Part shown: positions 9,853 through 18,289 of the stretch, in pieces
How positions within the stretch are numbered: position 1 is the first letter of the stretch
Layout: each line of letters starts with the position of its first letter
NCBI RefSeq assembly: GCF_013387465.1
Contig: NZ_VYGV01000001.1
Location: 62,001 to 126,000 of the forward strand
Direction of reading: 5' to 3'
Source of the DNA: Hydrogenophaga aromaticivorans
Lineage (GTDB): Bacteria > Pseudomonadota > Gammaproteobacteria > Burkholderiales > Burkholderiaceae_C
DNA: 64,000 nucleotides
The notes under the pieces: model-generated
The model's input: only the letters and a program-made list of their open reading frames with translations
The model's database searches: none
What the model was told of the DNA's origin: nothing
Made by a program: the position numbers and the translations under genes

Positions 9853-10465
9853 AGCCGGCGATCGGTCCGTGTCGCCCCCCCCCTGGGAGGGCGGCTGGTT
9901 CGGCGCCGCCCGCCGCTGCGCTTCGCCCAATTTCGGCCCGCGTCCCGAGGGCGCACGGATCGACCTGATCGTGATCCACTCCATCAGCCTACCACCCGGT
10001 GTCTACGGCGGCCCGGAAGTGGAACAGCTCTTCACCAACCAGCTCGACTGGGACGCCCATCCTTACTTCCAGCAGATCCGTGGCATGGAAGTCTCGGCGC
10101 ATTTTTTCATCCGCCGCGATGGCGAGCTGGTGCAGTTTGTGGATGCCGACGCACGCGCCTGGCACGCCGGCAGTTCCTGCTGGCGTGGCCGCAGCAACTG
10201 CAACGACGACTCCATCGGCATCGAGCTGGAGGGTCTGGAAGGCGATTCCTTCACCAGCGCGCAATACGACGGTCTGACCCGCCTGTGCGCCGGCCTCGGC
10301 GTGCGTTACCCGATCGCCTACGTGGCGGGCCACGAGCACATCGCTCCCGGCCGCAAGCAGGACCCCGGCAGCGGGTTCGACTGGACGCGTCTACAACAAA
10401 GTCTGGGCTGGGCCCATGCGTGTTTTCCTGGCGACACGCCTCCGAACACCAACGTTGCGGCCTGA
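9842..10465 (+). CDS. ampD: 1,6-anhydro-N-acetylmuramyl-L-alanine amidase AmpD
   Basis: Cytosolic zinc amidase (amidase_2 fold) that cuts the stem peptide from anhydro-muropeptides during peptidoglycan recycling. In species with AmpR/AmpC it thereby keeps beta-lactamase repressed. The 207 residues contain the family N-terminal SPNFGPRP, the zinc ligands in [10 protein letters not shown], the AHFFIRRDG strand, the [15 protein letters not shown] segment and the [14 protein letters not shown] loop with the catalytic residues. I chose the ATG at 9842, which overlaps the pilR stop by 11 bases. It belongs functionally with mpl in this window, the next step of the same salvage route. Confidence 0.93.
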   Translation: MKPEAGDRSVSPPPWEGGWFGAARRCASPNFGPRPEGARIDLIVIHSISLPPGVYGGPEVEQLFTNQLDWDAHPYFQQIRGMEVSAHFFIRRDGELVQFVDADARAWHAGSSCWRGRSNCNDDSIGIELEGLEGDSFTSAQYDGLTRLCAGLGVRYPIAYVAGHEHIAPGRKQDPGSGFDWTRLQQSLGWAHACFPGDTPPNTNVAA

Positions 10466-10687
10466 AGCCTGCCGGACCTGAAAGCCCGCAGTGGACACAG
10501 CGCGCCATTGGCGCCGCTTTCAACGACAAAACCGCTGGAAACCCGCATCGATGCTGCAAAAAAAAAGCAACAGCAAGGCACATTGGGCGGTCACAACACA
10601 TCCTTTGACATTGAAGCAGCACGGGAAATCCCCGACCTTTTTGCCTGCAAAAATGGACACATAGCGCGGGACGAAGATTTTGTACAA

Positions 10688-10735
10688 ACACTACCTGTAG
10701 TGGCTTGAACACCCGTCACACACCAGATATAGTGT
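10688..10735 (+). promoter_or_regulatory. Tandem NrdR boxes
   Basis: Two 16-bp imperfect palindromes resembling the NrdR consensus ACACTATATATAGTGT: 10688-10703 (ACACTACCTGTAGTGG, 12 of 16 matches) and 10720-10735 (ACACCAGATATAGTGT, 14 of 16). Their centres are 32 bp apart, about three helical turns, which is the spacing typical of NrdR operators. NrdR is a zinc/ATP-cone repressor of ribonucleotide reductase genes. The second box overlaps the -10 element of the promoter listed separately, which would explain repression. Confidence 0.85.
10705..10733 (+). promoter_or_regulatory. Sigma-70 promoter for nrdA
   Basis: A -35 element TTGAAC (10705-10710) and a -10 element TATAGT (10728-10733, 5 of 6 to consensus) are separated by exactly 17 bp. 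The -10 sits inside the second NrdR box. Transcription would begin near 10740 and leave a leader of about 165 nt before nrdA. Confidence 0.75.
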
Positions 10736-10903
10736 GCTCTGCGCGTTGCGGTCGCCCGGTCACATGGCTTGAAACCCTCCCATGACACGCTCCTGCAGAT
10801 CCCGTCAAGCCAGCGGATCTGCCCTGGACCCGGCCTCCCCACCCCGCTGCCATCCGACACCGCGCGCCTTCGCCGCCGACACAAAACAAACGAAAGAGGA
10901 ACC

Positions 10904-13810
10904 ATGCTGACAGCTCAATCCCCCACATCCACCACCGCGTCCGCGATGCATTCCGCTGGTGCCACCAGCGCTGCCATGCCCGACAGCGCCAGCTCGGTTT
11001 TTGCCCAGTACCAGATCATCCGCCGCAACGGCGCGGTCGTGCCGTTCGAGCCGAGCAAGATCGCGGTGGCACTGATGAAAGCCTTCCTCGCGGTGCACGG
11101 CACCCAGGGTGCGGCCTCGGCCAGCGTGCGCGAGACGGTGGACGCGCTGACGCAGAACGTGGTGCGCGCGCTGATGCGCTCGCGCCCCGCCGGCGGCACC
11201 TTCCATATTGAAGATGTGCAGGATCAGGTCGAACTCGGCCTGATGCGCAGCGGTCACCACGAAGTGGCACGCGCCTACGTGCTGTACCGCGAACGCCGCA
11301 CCCAGGAACGTGCCCACCAGGCCGAAGCGCAGAAGCCGGCCGAAGCCCTGCTGCACGTGATGGACGGCGGTCAGCGCGTGCCGCTGGACCTGAACCGCCT
11401 GCAGCACCTGATCGAAGACGCCTGCAAAGGCCTGGGCCAGGACGTCAAAGCCGACCCGATCGTCGCCGAGACCAAGCGCAACCTGTACGACGGCGTGCCG
11501 ATCGAAGAGGTCTACAAGGCCTCCATCCTCGCCGCGCGCACCCTGATCGAAAAAGACCCGGACTACACCTACGCCACCGCGCGCCTGCTGCTGCACACCA
11601 TCGTCAAGGAAGTGATCGGCGAAGAAGTCCCGTCCAGCGAGATGGGTGCCCGTTACGCCGACTACTTCCCGCAGTTCATCAAGAAAGGCGTGCAGAACGA
11701 GCTGCTCGACGAGAAGCTGCAGCAGTTCGACCTGGACCGCCTGGGTGCCGCGCTCAAGCCCGAGCGCGACCTGCAGTTCGACTACCTTGGCCTGCAGACC
11801 CTGTACGACCGCTACTTCCTGCACGTGCGCAAGAGCCGCATCGAGCTGCCGCAGGCTTTCTTCATGCGCGTGGCCATGGGCCTCTCGCTCAACGAGATCG
11901 ATCGCGAGGCCCGCGCCATCGAGTTCTACGAGGTGCTGTCCTCGTTCGACTTCATGTCCAGCACGCCCACGCTGTTCAACAGCGGCACCCGCCGCTCGCA
12001 ACTCTCCAGCTGCTACCTGACCACCGTGCCCGACGACCTCGACGGCATCTACGAATCGATCAAGGAAAACGCGCTGCTCTCCAAATTCGCCGGTGGCCTG
12101 GGCAACGACTGGACCCGCGTGCGCGCCCTGGGCGCCCACATCAAGGGCACCAACGGCGAATCGCAAGGCGTGGTGCCGTTCCTGAAAGTGGTGAACGACA
12201 CCGCCGTCGCGGTGAACCAGGGTGGCAAGCGCAAGGGCGCGGTCTGCACCTACCTGGAAACCTGGCATCTGGACATCGAAGAATTCCTGGAGCTGCGCAA
12301 GAACACCGGCGACGACCGCCGCCGCACGCACGACATGAACACGGCGAACTGGATTCCCGACCTGTTCATGAAGCGCGTGATGGAAAAGGGCGAGTGGAGC
12401 CTGTTCTCTCCCAACGACGTGCCCGACCTGCACGACCTGTTTGGCGCCGATTTTGAGAAGGCCTACGTCGCCTACGAAGAAAAGGCCGCGCGCGGCGAGA
12501 TCAAGCCCTACCGCAAGCTGGCCGCCACCGACATGTGGCGCAAGATGCTCTCGATGCTGTTCGAGACCGGCCACCCCTGGATCACCTTCAAGGACGCCTG
12601 CAATGTCCGCTCACCGCAGCAACACGCTGGCGTGGTGCACAGCTCCAACCTCTGCACGGAGATCACGCTCAACACCAGCGACACCGAAACCGCGGTCTGC
12701 AACCTGGGTTCGGTCAACCTGCTCAACCACATCAAGCGCACCGACGACGGCGCCAAGATGCTCGACCACGACAAGCTGCAGGTCACCATCAAGACCGCGA
12801 TGCGCATGCTCGACAACGTGATCGACATCAACTACTACGCGGTCAAGAAGGCGCGCGACTCCAACATGCGCCACCGCCCGGTCGGGCTCGGCATCATGGG
12901 ATTCCAGGACGCGCTCTACGAACTGCGCATCCCCTATGCCTCCAACGACGCGGTGGAGTTCGCCGACCGATCGATGGAAGCGGTCTGTTACCACGCCTAC
13001 TGGGCCTCCACCGAACTGGCCCGCGAGCGCGGCCGTTACGCCAGCTACAAGGGCTCGTTGTGGGACCAGGGCATCCTGCCGCCCGACACGCTGGACCTGT
13101 TGGCGCAAGAACGCGGGGGTTATGTGGACGTGGACCGCAGCAGCAGCCTGGACTGGGACGCGCTGCGCCAGAAGATCGCCACCGACGGCATGCGCAACTC
13201 CAACTGTGTGGCGATCGCGCCGACCGCGACCATCTCCAACATCATCGGCGTGGACGCTTCGATCGAGCCCTGCTTCGGCAACCTCTCGGTCAAGTCCAAC
13301 CTGTCGGGCGAGTTCACCGTCATCAACGGCTACCTGGTGAAAGACCTGAAGCGGCTGGGCCTGTGGGACGACGTGATGGTCATGGACCTCAAACACTTCG
13401 ACGGTTCGCTGCGTTCCATCGACCGCGTGCCGCAGGAAGTGAAGGCGCTGTACGCCACCGCCTTCGAAGTGGAACCGCTGTGGCTGGTGGAAGCCGCAGC
13501 GCGCCGCCAGAAGTGGATCGACCAGGCGCAGAGTCTGAACATCTACATGGCCGGCGCCTCGGGCAAGAAGCTCGACGACACCTACAAGCTCGCGTGGTTG
13601 CGAGGCCTCAAGACCACCTACTACCTGCGCACCACCTCGGCCACACAAGCCGAAAAATCCACCGGTCGCACCGGTCAGCTCAACGCGGTCTCGGTGCACG
13701 GCAACGAAGCTTCGATGAGTGCAACTGCGGCGACTGCGGTGGCTGATGAACCTGCGACCGACATCAAGTTTTGCGCGATCGATGACCCCGGTTGCGAAGC
13801 CTGCCAATGA
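10904..13810 (+). CDS. nrdA: Ribonucleoside-diphosphate reductase alpha subunit, class Ia, two ATP cones
   Basis: Catalytic large subunit that reduces ribonucleoside diphosphates to deoxy forms. At 968 residues it is about 200 longer than the E. coli protein. The extra length is a Ser/Thr/Ala-rich N-terminal tail plus two consecutive ATP-cone domains (about residues 36-133 and 149-232), as known for Pseudomonas NrdA. Only one cone is usually functional in such proteins. Catalytic features include SSCYLTT, the NLCTEITLNTS loop and a second redox Cys in AVCNLGS. The C-terminus GCEACQ carries the CxxC pair that passes electrons from thioredoxin or glutaredoxin. The ATG at 10904 follows a strong GAAAGAGGA Shine-Dalgarno sequence. 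nrdB follows 143 bases downstream. Confidence 0.96.
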   Translation: MLTAQSPTSTTASAMHSAGATSAAMPDSASSVFAQYQIIRRNGAVVPFEPSKIAVALMKAFLAVHGTQGAASASVRETVDALTQNVVRALMRSRPAGGTFHIEDVQDQVELGLMRSGHHEVARAYVLYRERRTQERAHQAEAQKPAEALLHVMDGGQRVPLDLNRLQHLIEDACKGLGQDVKADPIVAETKRNLYDGVPIEEVYKASILAARTLIEKDPDYTYATARLLLHTIVKEVIGEEVPSSEMGARYADYFPQFIKKGVQNELLDEKLQQFDLDRLGAALKPERDLQFDYLGLQTLYDRYFLHVRKSRIELPQAFFMRVAMGLSLNEIDREARAIEFYEVLSSFDFMSSTPTLFNSGTRRSQLSSCYLTTVPDDLDGIYESIKENALLSKFAGGLGNDWTRVRALGAHIKGTNGESQGVVPFLKVVNDTAVAVNQGGKRKGAVCTYLETWHLDIEEFLELRKNTGDDRRRTHDMNTANWIPDLFMKRVMEKGEWSLFSPNDVPDLHDLFGADFEKAYVAYEEKAARGEIKPYRKLAATDMWRKMLSMLFETGHPWITFKDACNVRSPQQHAGVVHSSNLCTEITLNTSDTETAVCNLGSVNLLNHIKRTDDGAKMLDHDKLQVTIKTAMRMLDNVIDINYYAVKKARDSNMRHRPVGLGIMGFQDALYELRIPYASNDAVEFADRSMEAVCYHAYWASTELARERGRYASYKGSLWDQGILPPDTLDLLAQERGGYVDVDRSSSLDWDALRQKIATDGMRNSNCVAIAPTATISNIIGVDASIEPCFGNLSVKSNLSGEFTVINGYLVKDLKRLGLWDDVMVMDLKHFDGSLRSIDRVPQEVKALYATAFEVEPLWLVEAAARRQKWIDQAQSLNIYMAGASGKKLDDTYKLAWLRGLKTTYYLRTTSATQAEKSTGRTGQLNAVSVHGNEASMSATAATAVADEPATDIKFCAIDDPGCEACQ

Positions 13811-13833
13811 CCTTTGCATGTGTTGTGTGTGCG

Positions 13834-13877
13834 TGTTGTGGTGCTGAACGTCGCGCATTCGATGCGACACCGCAACA
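13834..13877 (+). other. Stable hairpin between nrdA and nrdB
   Basis: A 44-nt inverted repeat: TGTTGTGGT (13834-13842) pairs with ACCGCAACA (13869-13877), with one G-U pair. Nested inside, GTCG...CAT pairs with ATGCGAC around a TCG loop. There is no following T-run, so it is not a classical terminator. It may stabilise the nrdA 3' end or set the A:B ratio. Confidence 0.5.
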
Positions 13878-13953
13878 CAAAACATTCATCACACGCATGA
13901 GTCCTTTGCATTTCATGCAGACACTTCGATAATCCACCGAATTGGACACACCT

Positions 13954-15117
13954 ATGTTGACCTGGGACGATCAAGTTACTCCCTCCTCGAAGCCCGCATC
14001 GATTCCCCTGCCACCTCACATGCCGGGTGTGCAAGCGTCACTGTCCTCCGCGACAAATCCCTCCCCCGCTTTCACTGCACCCAAGGCCACGCCGAGTGCA
14101 CACCGCGTCAACGCGGCCGACAAGCGCATCATCAACGGCAAGACCGACGTCAACCAACTGGTGCCGTTCAAGTACAAGTGGGCCTGGGAGAAATACCTCG
14201 CCACCTGTGCCAACCACTGGATGCCGCAGGAAGTGAACATGAGCCGCGACATCGCGCTCTGGAAAGATCCGAACGGCCTGACCGAAGACGAGCGCCGCAT
14301 CGTCAAGCGCAACCTCGGCTTCTTCACCACCGCCGATTCTCTGGCCGCCAACAACATCGTGCTCGGTACCTACCGCCACATCACCGCGCCCGAGTGTCGC
14401 CAGTTCCTGCTGCGCCAGGCCTTTGAAGAAGCGATCCACACGCACGCCTACCAATACATCGTGGAGTCGCTGGGCCTGGACGAATCCGAGATCTTCAACG
14501 CCTACAACGAAGTGCAGTCGATCCGCGACAAGGATGAGTTCCTGATCCCCTTCATCGAAGCGATCATGGACCCGGCCTTCGCCACCGGTTCGCCCGAGAA
14601 CGACCAGACCCTGCTGAAAAGTCTGATCGTCTTCGCCTGCCTGATGGAAGGCCTGTTTTTCTACGTTGGCTTCACACAGATCCTCGCGCTGGGTCGCCAG
14701 AACAAGATGACCGGCGCCGCCGAGCAGTACCAGTACATCCTGCGCGACGAGTCCATGCATTGCAATTTCGGCATCGATCTGATCAACGCGATCAAGATGG
14801 AGAACCCGATGCTCTGGACGGCTGAGTTCAAGGCCGAGATCAAGGCGCTCTTCATGAAGGCGGTTGAACTGGAGTACCGCTACGCCGAAGACACCATGCC
14901 GCGTGGCGTGCTCGGCCTCAACGCTTCCATGTTCAAAGGCTATCTGCGCTACATCGCCAACCGGCGCGCCACACAGATCGGTCTGGAGCCCATGTTCCCG
15001 AACGAAGAAAACCCGTTCCCCTGGATGAGCGAAATGATCGACCTCAAAAAGGAACGCAATTTCTTCGAAACCCGCGTGATCGAATACCAGTCTGGCGGAG
15101 CGCTTTCCTGGGACTGA
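13954..15117 (+). CDS. nrdB: Ribonucleoside-diphosphate reductase beta subunit, class Ia
   Basis: Radical-generating small subunit that partners NrdA. The 387 residues contain the di-iron ligands (Asp128 in FFTTADS, Glu159 and His162 in [10 protein letters not shown], and later the E...H of [10 protein letters not shown]). Tyr166 aligns with the radical tyrosine (Y122) of E. coli NrdB, so it is a class Ia/b-type tyrosyl-radical protein and not a Tyr-less class Ic enzyme. A low-complexity N-terminal tail of about 50 residues precedes the conserved core. I chose the ATG at 13954. A TTG at 13942 in frame is possible. The Shine-Dalgarno sequence is weak. Co-transcription with nrdA is likely. Confidence 0.96.
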   Translation: MLTWDDQVTPSSKPASIPLPPHMPGVQASLSSATNPSPAFTAPKATPSAHRVNAADKRIINGKTDVNQLVPFKYKWAWEKYLATCANHWMPQEVNMSRDIALWKDPNGLTEDERRIVKRNLGFFTTADSLAANNIVLGTYRHITAPECRQFLLRQAFEEAIHTHAYQYIVESLGLDESEIFNAYNEVQSIRDKDEFLIPFIEAIMDPAFATGSPENDQTLLKSLIVFACLMEGLFFYVGFTQILALGRQNKMTGAAEQYQYILRDESMHCNFGIDLINAIKMENPMLWTAEFKAEIKALFMKAVELEYRYAEDTMPRGVLGLNASMFKGYLRYIANRRATQIGLEPMFPNEENPFPWMSEMIDLKKERNFFETRVIEYQSGGALSWD

Positions 15118-15171
15118 CACAGTCACCACCCGGGGCCGCAACCATTCATCACATGTTTTTTGAACATTCAG

Positions 15172-15213
15172 AACCCTGCTCCCTGCGCCCTGGCGTTGGG
15201 GTCAGGGTTTTGT
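15172..15213 (+). terminator. Possible rho-independent terminator after nrdB
   Basis: AACCCTG (15172-15178) pairs with CAGGGTT (15203-15209), with an inner CCC/GGG pairing and a large loop, followed by a short T-run. It lies 55 bases after the nrdB stop. The loop is long, so confidence is modest. Confidence 0.4.
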
Positions 15214-15335
15214 CACAGGATTCAACGCCTTGGGGTCAGCCGTGGATGCATCCGCACGACCCCAGGGCCTTGAATCACTTCATCGGCACAAAGACCGACT
15301 GAAGTGCTCTTTGCAACTTGATCAAGGAGAAAACA

Positions 15336-15884
15336 ATGGCAACTGCGAAAAAAGCCCCGGCCAAAAAGGCCGCTCCGGCAACGAAAGCCGCTCCGGCTAA
15401 AAAGGCCGCTCCGGCCAAGAAAGCCGTCGTGAAGAAGGCCGCCCCGGCCAAGAAAGCTGCACCGGCCAAAAAAGCCGTCGTGAAGAAGGCAGCCCCAGCG
15501 AAGAAGGCCGCTCCGGCCAAGAAAGCTGCACCGGCCAAAAAAGCCGTCGTGAAAAAGGCAGCCCCAGCGAAGAAGGCCGCTCCGGCCAAGAAAGCTGCAC
15601 CGGCCAAAAAAGCCGTCGTGAAAAAGGCAGCCCCAGCGAAGAAGGCCGCTCCGGCCAAGAAAGCTGCACCGGCTAAAAAAGCCGTCGTGAAAAAGGCAGC
15701 CCCAGCGAAGAAGGCCGCTCCGGCCAAGAAAGCTGCACCGGCCAAAAAAGCCGTCGTGAAAAAGGCAGCCCCCGCAAAAAAAGCTGAGCCGGCCAAGAAG
15801 CCGGCAGCCCCTGCGGCACCAGCAGCTCAAACCAAGCTGAACCCTCAGGCTGCCTGGCCGTTCCCGACGTCCAGCAAGCCCTGA
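15336..15884 (+). CDS. Histone H1-like, Lys/Ala/Pro-rich DNA-binding protein
   Basis: A 182-residue, extremely basic protein made almost only of Ala, Lys, Pro and Val, built from repeats of AAPAKK with periodic AVVKK. It resembles the C-terminal tail of eukaryotic histone H1 and the H1-like proteins of Bordetella, Ralstonia and other betaproteobacteria, which bind DNA without strong sequence preference. The last 20 or so residues are non-repetitive and end in TSSKP. The ATG at 15336 follows an excellent AAGGAGA Shine-Dalgarno sequence. The upstream TTG at 15318 is not needed. A strong terminator follows. The exact repeat number is likely to vary between strains. Confidence 0.88.
   Translation: MATAKKAPAKKAAPATKAAPAKKAAPAKKAVVKKAAPAKKAAPAKKAVVKKAAPAKKAAPAKKAAPAKKAVVKKAAPAKKAAPAKKAAPAKKAVVKKAAPAKKAAPAKKAAPAKKAVVKKAAPAKKAAPAKKAAPAKKAVVKKAAPAKKAEPAKKPAAPAAPAAQTKLNPQAAWPFPTSSKP
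15423..15775 (+). repeat. Tandem repeat inside the H1-like gene, 69-bp unit
   Basis: The codons for AVVKK recur at 15423, 15474, 15543, 15612, 15681 and 15750. The spacing is 51 bp once, then 69 bp four times, so the unit encodes 23 residues: AVVKK followed by three AAPAKK. Units are nearly identical at DNA level, with a few synonymous changes such as AAA/AAG. This is the signature of recent slippage or recombination. Confidence 0.9.
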
Positions 15885-15908
15885 AGTCGTCCTTGCGATG
15901 ACTTGACA

Positions 15909-15936
15909 AGCCCGGCGTGAAAGCGCCGGGCTTTTT
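15909..15936 (+). terminator. Rho-independent terminator of the H1-like gene
   Basis: A perfect 9-bp stem AGCCCGGCG (15909-15917) / CGCCGGGCT (15924-15932), six-base loop, then a run of Ts to 15936. It begins 25 bases after the stop codon. It also separates this gene from the convergent sugar kinase. Confidence 0.92.
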
Positions 15937-15955
15937 CATTTGTGGCGCGCGGCGA

Positions 15956-16843
15956 TCAGTCCGCCAGCGTGTAGTTCTGTCCACCGCGGCTGGCGATCTT
16001 GGCCGAGCCGATGCGGTTGCCCAGCTCGGCACAGCGCGGCAGCGACCAGCCTTGTGCCAGACCGTGCAGCAATGCCGCGCGGAAGGCATCACCGCACCCC
16101 GTGGGGTCGAGCACCTCGGCCGCCTTCACGCCGGGCACCAGGGTCTTGCCACCCTGCTCCCAGACCTCACACCCGTGCTCGCCGAGGGTGACGATCAACC
16201 CCTTGACCCGTGCCGCGATGGCCTCAAAGCTCAGACCGGTGCGGTCGCTGAGCATCTTGCCCTCGTAATCGTTCACAGTGACCCAGGTGGCGAGCTCGAT
16301 GAACTGCGTCAGCTCTTCGCCGTTGAACATGGGCAGACCCTGCCCCGGATCGAACACGAAAGGGATGCCCGCGGCGTGCAGCTGCTGCGCGTGCTGCAAC
16401 ATGGCGTCGCGACCATCGGGCGAGACGATGGCCAGCTGAATGGCGGCATCGGTCGGCACCGCGTTCGCATGGGCCTCGGACATCGCGCCCGGGTGAAAGG
16501 CCGTGATCTGGTTGTTGTCACGGTCGGTCATGATCATGGCCTGGGCGGTGTAGTTGTCCGAGGTCGTGCCGATGAAACGCGTGTCCACGCCCAGCCCTTG
16601 CAGTCGACCCAGGTAGTCTTGCGCGTCGTTGCCCACTATGGCCAGCGGCACCGCTGGTGAGCCCAGCTGCCTCAGGCCATAGGCGATGTTGCCAGCACAG
16701 CCACCGTATTCGCGCCGCAGGCCCGGCACCAGGAAGGAAACGTTCAGGATGTGCAACTGGCTGGGCAGGATCTGCTCGGCGAAGCGGCCCTCAAACGTCA
16801 TGATGGTGTCGAAGGCGAGCGAGCCGCAGATGAGGATGGACAT
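15956..16843 (-). CDS. Carbohydrate kinase, PfkB/ribokinase family
   Basis: A 295-residue cytosolic kinase of the ribokinase-like fold. It has the N-terminal glycine pair region (GGCAGNIAYGL), a substrate-proximal segment near NYTAQA, and the C-terminal PfkB signature DPTGCGDAF with the catalytic Asp. Many Burkholderiales annotate this orthologue as adenosine kinase or simply carbohydrate kinase. The substrate cannot be read from sequence alone. It is the last gene of a minus-strand run with the DUF3426 protein, prmA, accC and accB. The ATG at 16843 starts with MSILICGSLAFD, typical of the family. The in-frame extension upstream is spurious. Confidence 0.85.
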   Translation of the reverse strand: MSILICGSLAFDTIMTFEGRFAEQILPSQLHILNVSFLVPGLRREYGGCAGNIAYGLRQLGSPAVPLAIVGNDAQDYLGRLQGLGVDTRFIGTTSDNYTAQAMIMTDRDNNQITAFHPGAMSEAHANAVPTDAAIQLAIVSPDGRDAMLQHAQQLHAAGIPFVFDPGQGLPMFNGEELTQFIELATWVTVNDYEGKMLSDRTGLSFEAIAARVKGLIVTLGEHGCEVWEQGGKTLVPGVKAAEVLDPTGCGDAFRAALLHGLAQGWSLPRCAELGNRIGSAKIASRGGQNYTLAD

Positions 16844-16860
16844 GGTGGGAGTGGGAGGGT

Positions 16861-18207
16861 TCAGGGATAAAAAACGAGTGCACGGTAACCGGTCATGGCG
16901 CTCGCCCCGCCTTCGGCGAGCGAGAGACGCAGGCTCACCGCCTGCGTGCCCTGGGCGGGCAAGACCACCGGCGCACCGGGCAACTCTTCCGCAAGAAAGA
17001 CACGGCGCGCAATCACGGCGTCGGTCGTGTCTGTGAGACTGAGTTCCAGAGCCGGCATGGCCACCGGTGTGGAAGCGCTGTTCTTGAGAACCAGGTCGAA
17101 AGAGTAGAAGTTGCCCAGACGACGGACCAGGGTCGAGCTGTCGATGACCACCGCTTCGATGTTCCGTGGTGCCTGCAGCACACACCCCGAGGGTTTGCAC
17201 AACAGGTTCAGCAGGGGTACCAGAGAAGGTTGCCGGGCGGCGAGTTGATCGCGCTCCTGCACAGCCCACTGCGCCGCAAGCAACGCCGTCAAAGTCACCG
17301 CCAGCAACAGCAGCGCCGCGCGCATGCCCGGGGAACGCCAGAAGGCCTGTCGCCGGGCCTGCAGCACAAAACCGGGCTCGACTTCCTGCACAGCCGGATC
17401 ATCTTCCAGCGAGACCCTTTCGGGTTGGGGCAACGGCACAGACGGAGGAGCAGGTGCAGGTGCAGGTGGTGGCGGTGCCGTTTTGACTTCGGCCTCAACG
17501 GCCCGGGAAGCGCCGGCCGCTGCGGCAGCGAACCGCTTCAGTTCCGCCTGAAAGTCCGCACTGTCATCCCGGCTCGCCACCGCCGGCGACTCCGGCTGGT
17601 TGGCCAGCTCCAGCTGGCCTTCGAAGTCCAGTGGCCCGGATTCAGCCAGCGCGCGCACGGCCTCCAGCGGCGCGAAGGGCGACTCAAACGGTGGGTCGAC
17701 GGGGGCCTGCAGTGCCTGCCAGTCGGCAGCATCTTGTGCTTCCCGCTGCGGCGACCATTCTTCTGCTGGCGGCGCGAGAAGCCAGTCACCGTCGTCGATA
17801 TCGGACGAAGCCAGCCACCCGTTTTGCGGCGTTTGACCGGACAGTTCGTTGGCATCCTCGATGACCGCGGCGCTGGGATCCCAGACCCCCGTGGCTTGCG
17901 GGATGGCCTCTTCGATGGCGGGGGTCAACGACTCCTGGCTCGGGAGAGCGTTCGCCGTCTCCGATGGCACCGAGGCTGGCGCCATGCCGGACGGGTGCCC
18001 TGCGGGTGATTCGAGTGCCGCTGCGGGGGCGGCCGCGGGTACCGGCTGGGGTTCGGGTGCTGGCGCCTCCCAGGTCTGCAGGTACAGCGTGGCGTCGAAC
18101 ACGTCAGCGCAATGGCCACAACGCACCCAGCCGTCGGAGATCTTCAACTGGTCGGGCACGACCTTGAACATCGTTCCGCAAGCCGGACAACGGGTGGTGA
18201 AACTCAT
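16861..18207 (-). CDS. MJ0042-type zinc-ribbon protein with DUF3426
   Basis: A 448-residue protein. It has an N-terminal zinc ribbon with two CxxC pairs (CPACGTMF...VRCGHC, residues 8-36), then a long acidic, Pro/Ala-rich disordered region (about residues 45-280). One membrane segment follows near residues 300-320 (LLLLAVTLTALLAAQWAV), then a C-terminal DUF3426 domain likely outside the cytoplasm (IDSSTLVRRLGNFYSFDLVLKN). Such proteins are conserved downstream of prmA in Burkholderiales and have no established function. The sugar kinase starts 17 bases after it. Confidence 0.85.
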   Translation of the reverse strand: MSFTTRCPACGTMFKVVPDQLKISDGWVRCGHCADVFDATLYLQTWEAPAPEPQPVPAAAPAAALESPAGHPSGMAPASVPSETANALPSQESLTPAIEEAIPQATGVWDPSAAVIEDANELSGQTPQNGWLASSDIDDGDWLLAPPAEEWSPQREAQDAADWQALQAPVDPPFESPFAPLEAVRALAESGPLDFEGQLELANQPESPAVASRDDSADFQAELKRFAAAAAGASRAVEAEVKTAPPPPAPAPAPPSVPLPQPERVSLEDDPAVQEVEPGFVLQARRQAFWRSPGMRAALLLLAVTLTALLAAQWAVQERDQLAARQPSLVPLLNLLCKPSGCVLQAPRNIEAVVIDSSTLVRRLGNFYSFDLVLKNSASTPVAMPALELSLTDTTDAVIARRVFLAEELPGAPVVLPAQGTQAVSLRLSLAEGGASAMTGYRALVFYP

Positions 18208-18289
18208 GCCAAGATTATTGCAGGCCGGCAGTGCCCGACCGGCCCGCCGGCCGCGACGCAGGCATCAGTCATTGCGACGCGTCAAGGTG

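Larger units (their letters stand above)
10466..10903. other. 438-bp intergenic region before nrdA
   Basis: Non-coding stretch between ampD and nrdA, lower in GC than its surroundings around 10550-10740. It holds a promoter overlapped by two NrdR boxes (separate entries at 10688-10735). The rest (about 10740-10890) is probably the nrdA 5' untranslated region. The open frame from 10769 into nrdA is not supported by family homology or a Shine-Dalgarno sequence. I see no clear ampD terminator. Confidence 0.6.

Noticed and set aside
9874..9935. GC-rich stretch with a C-run and a GCCGCC-type palindrome inside ampD, resembling the intergenic repeats
   Set aside because: The encoded residues ([21 protein letters not shown]) are the normal AmpD N-terminus, so the resemblance is chance base composition.
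10769..10903. 45-codon N-terminal extension of nrdA
   Set aside because: No homology to NrdA and no Shine-Dalgarno site. The ATG at 10904 has a strong one, and the region downstream of the promoter is better read as 5' UTR.
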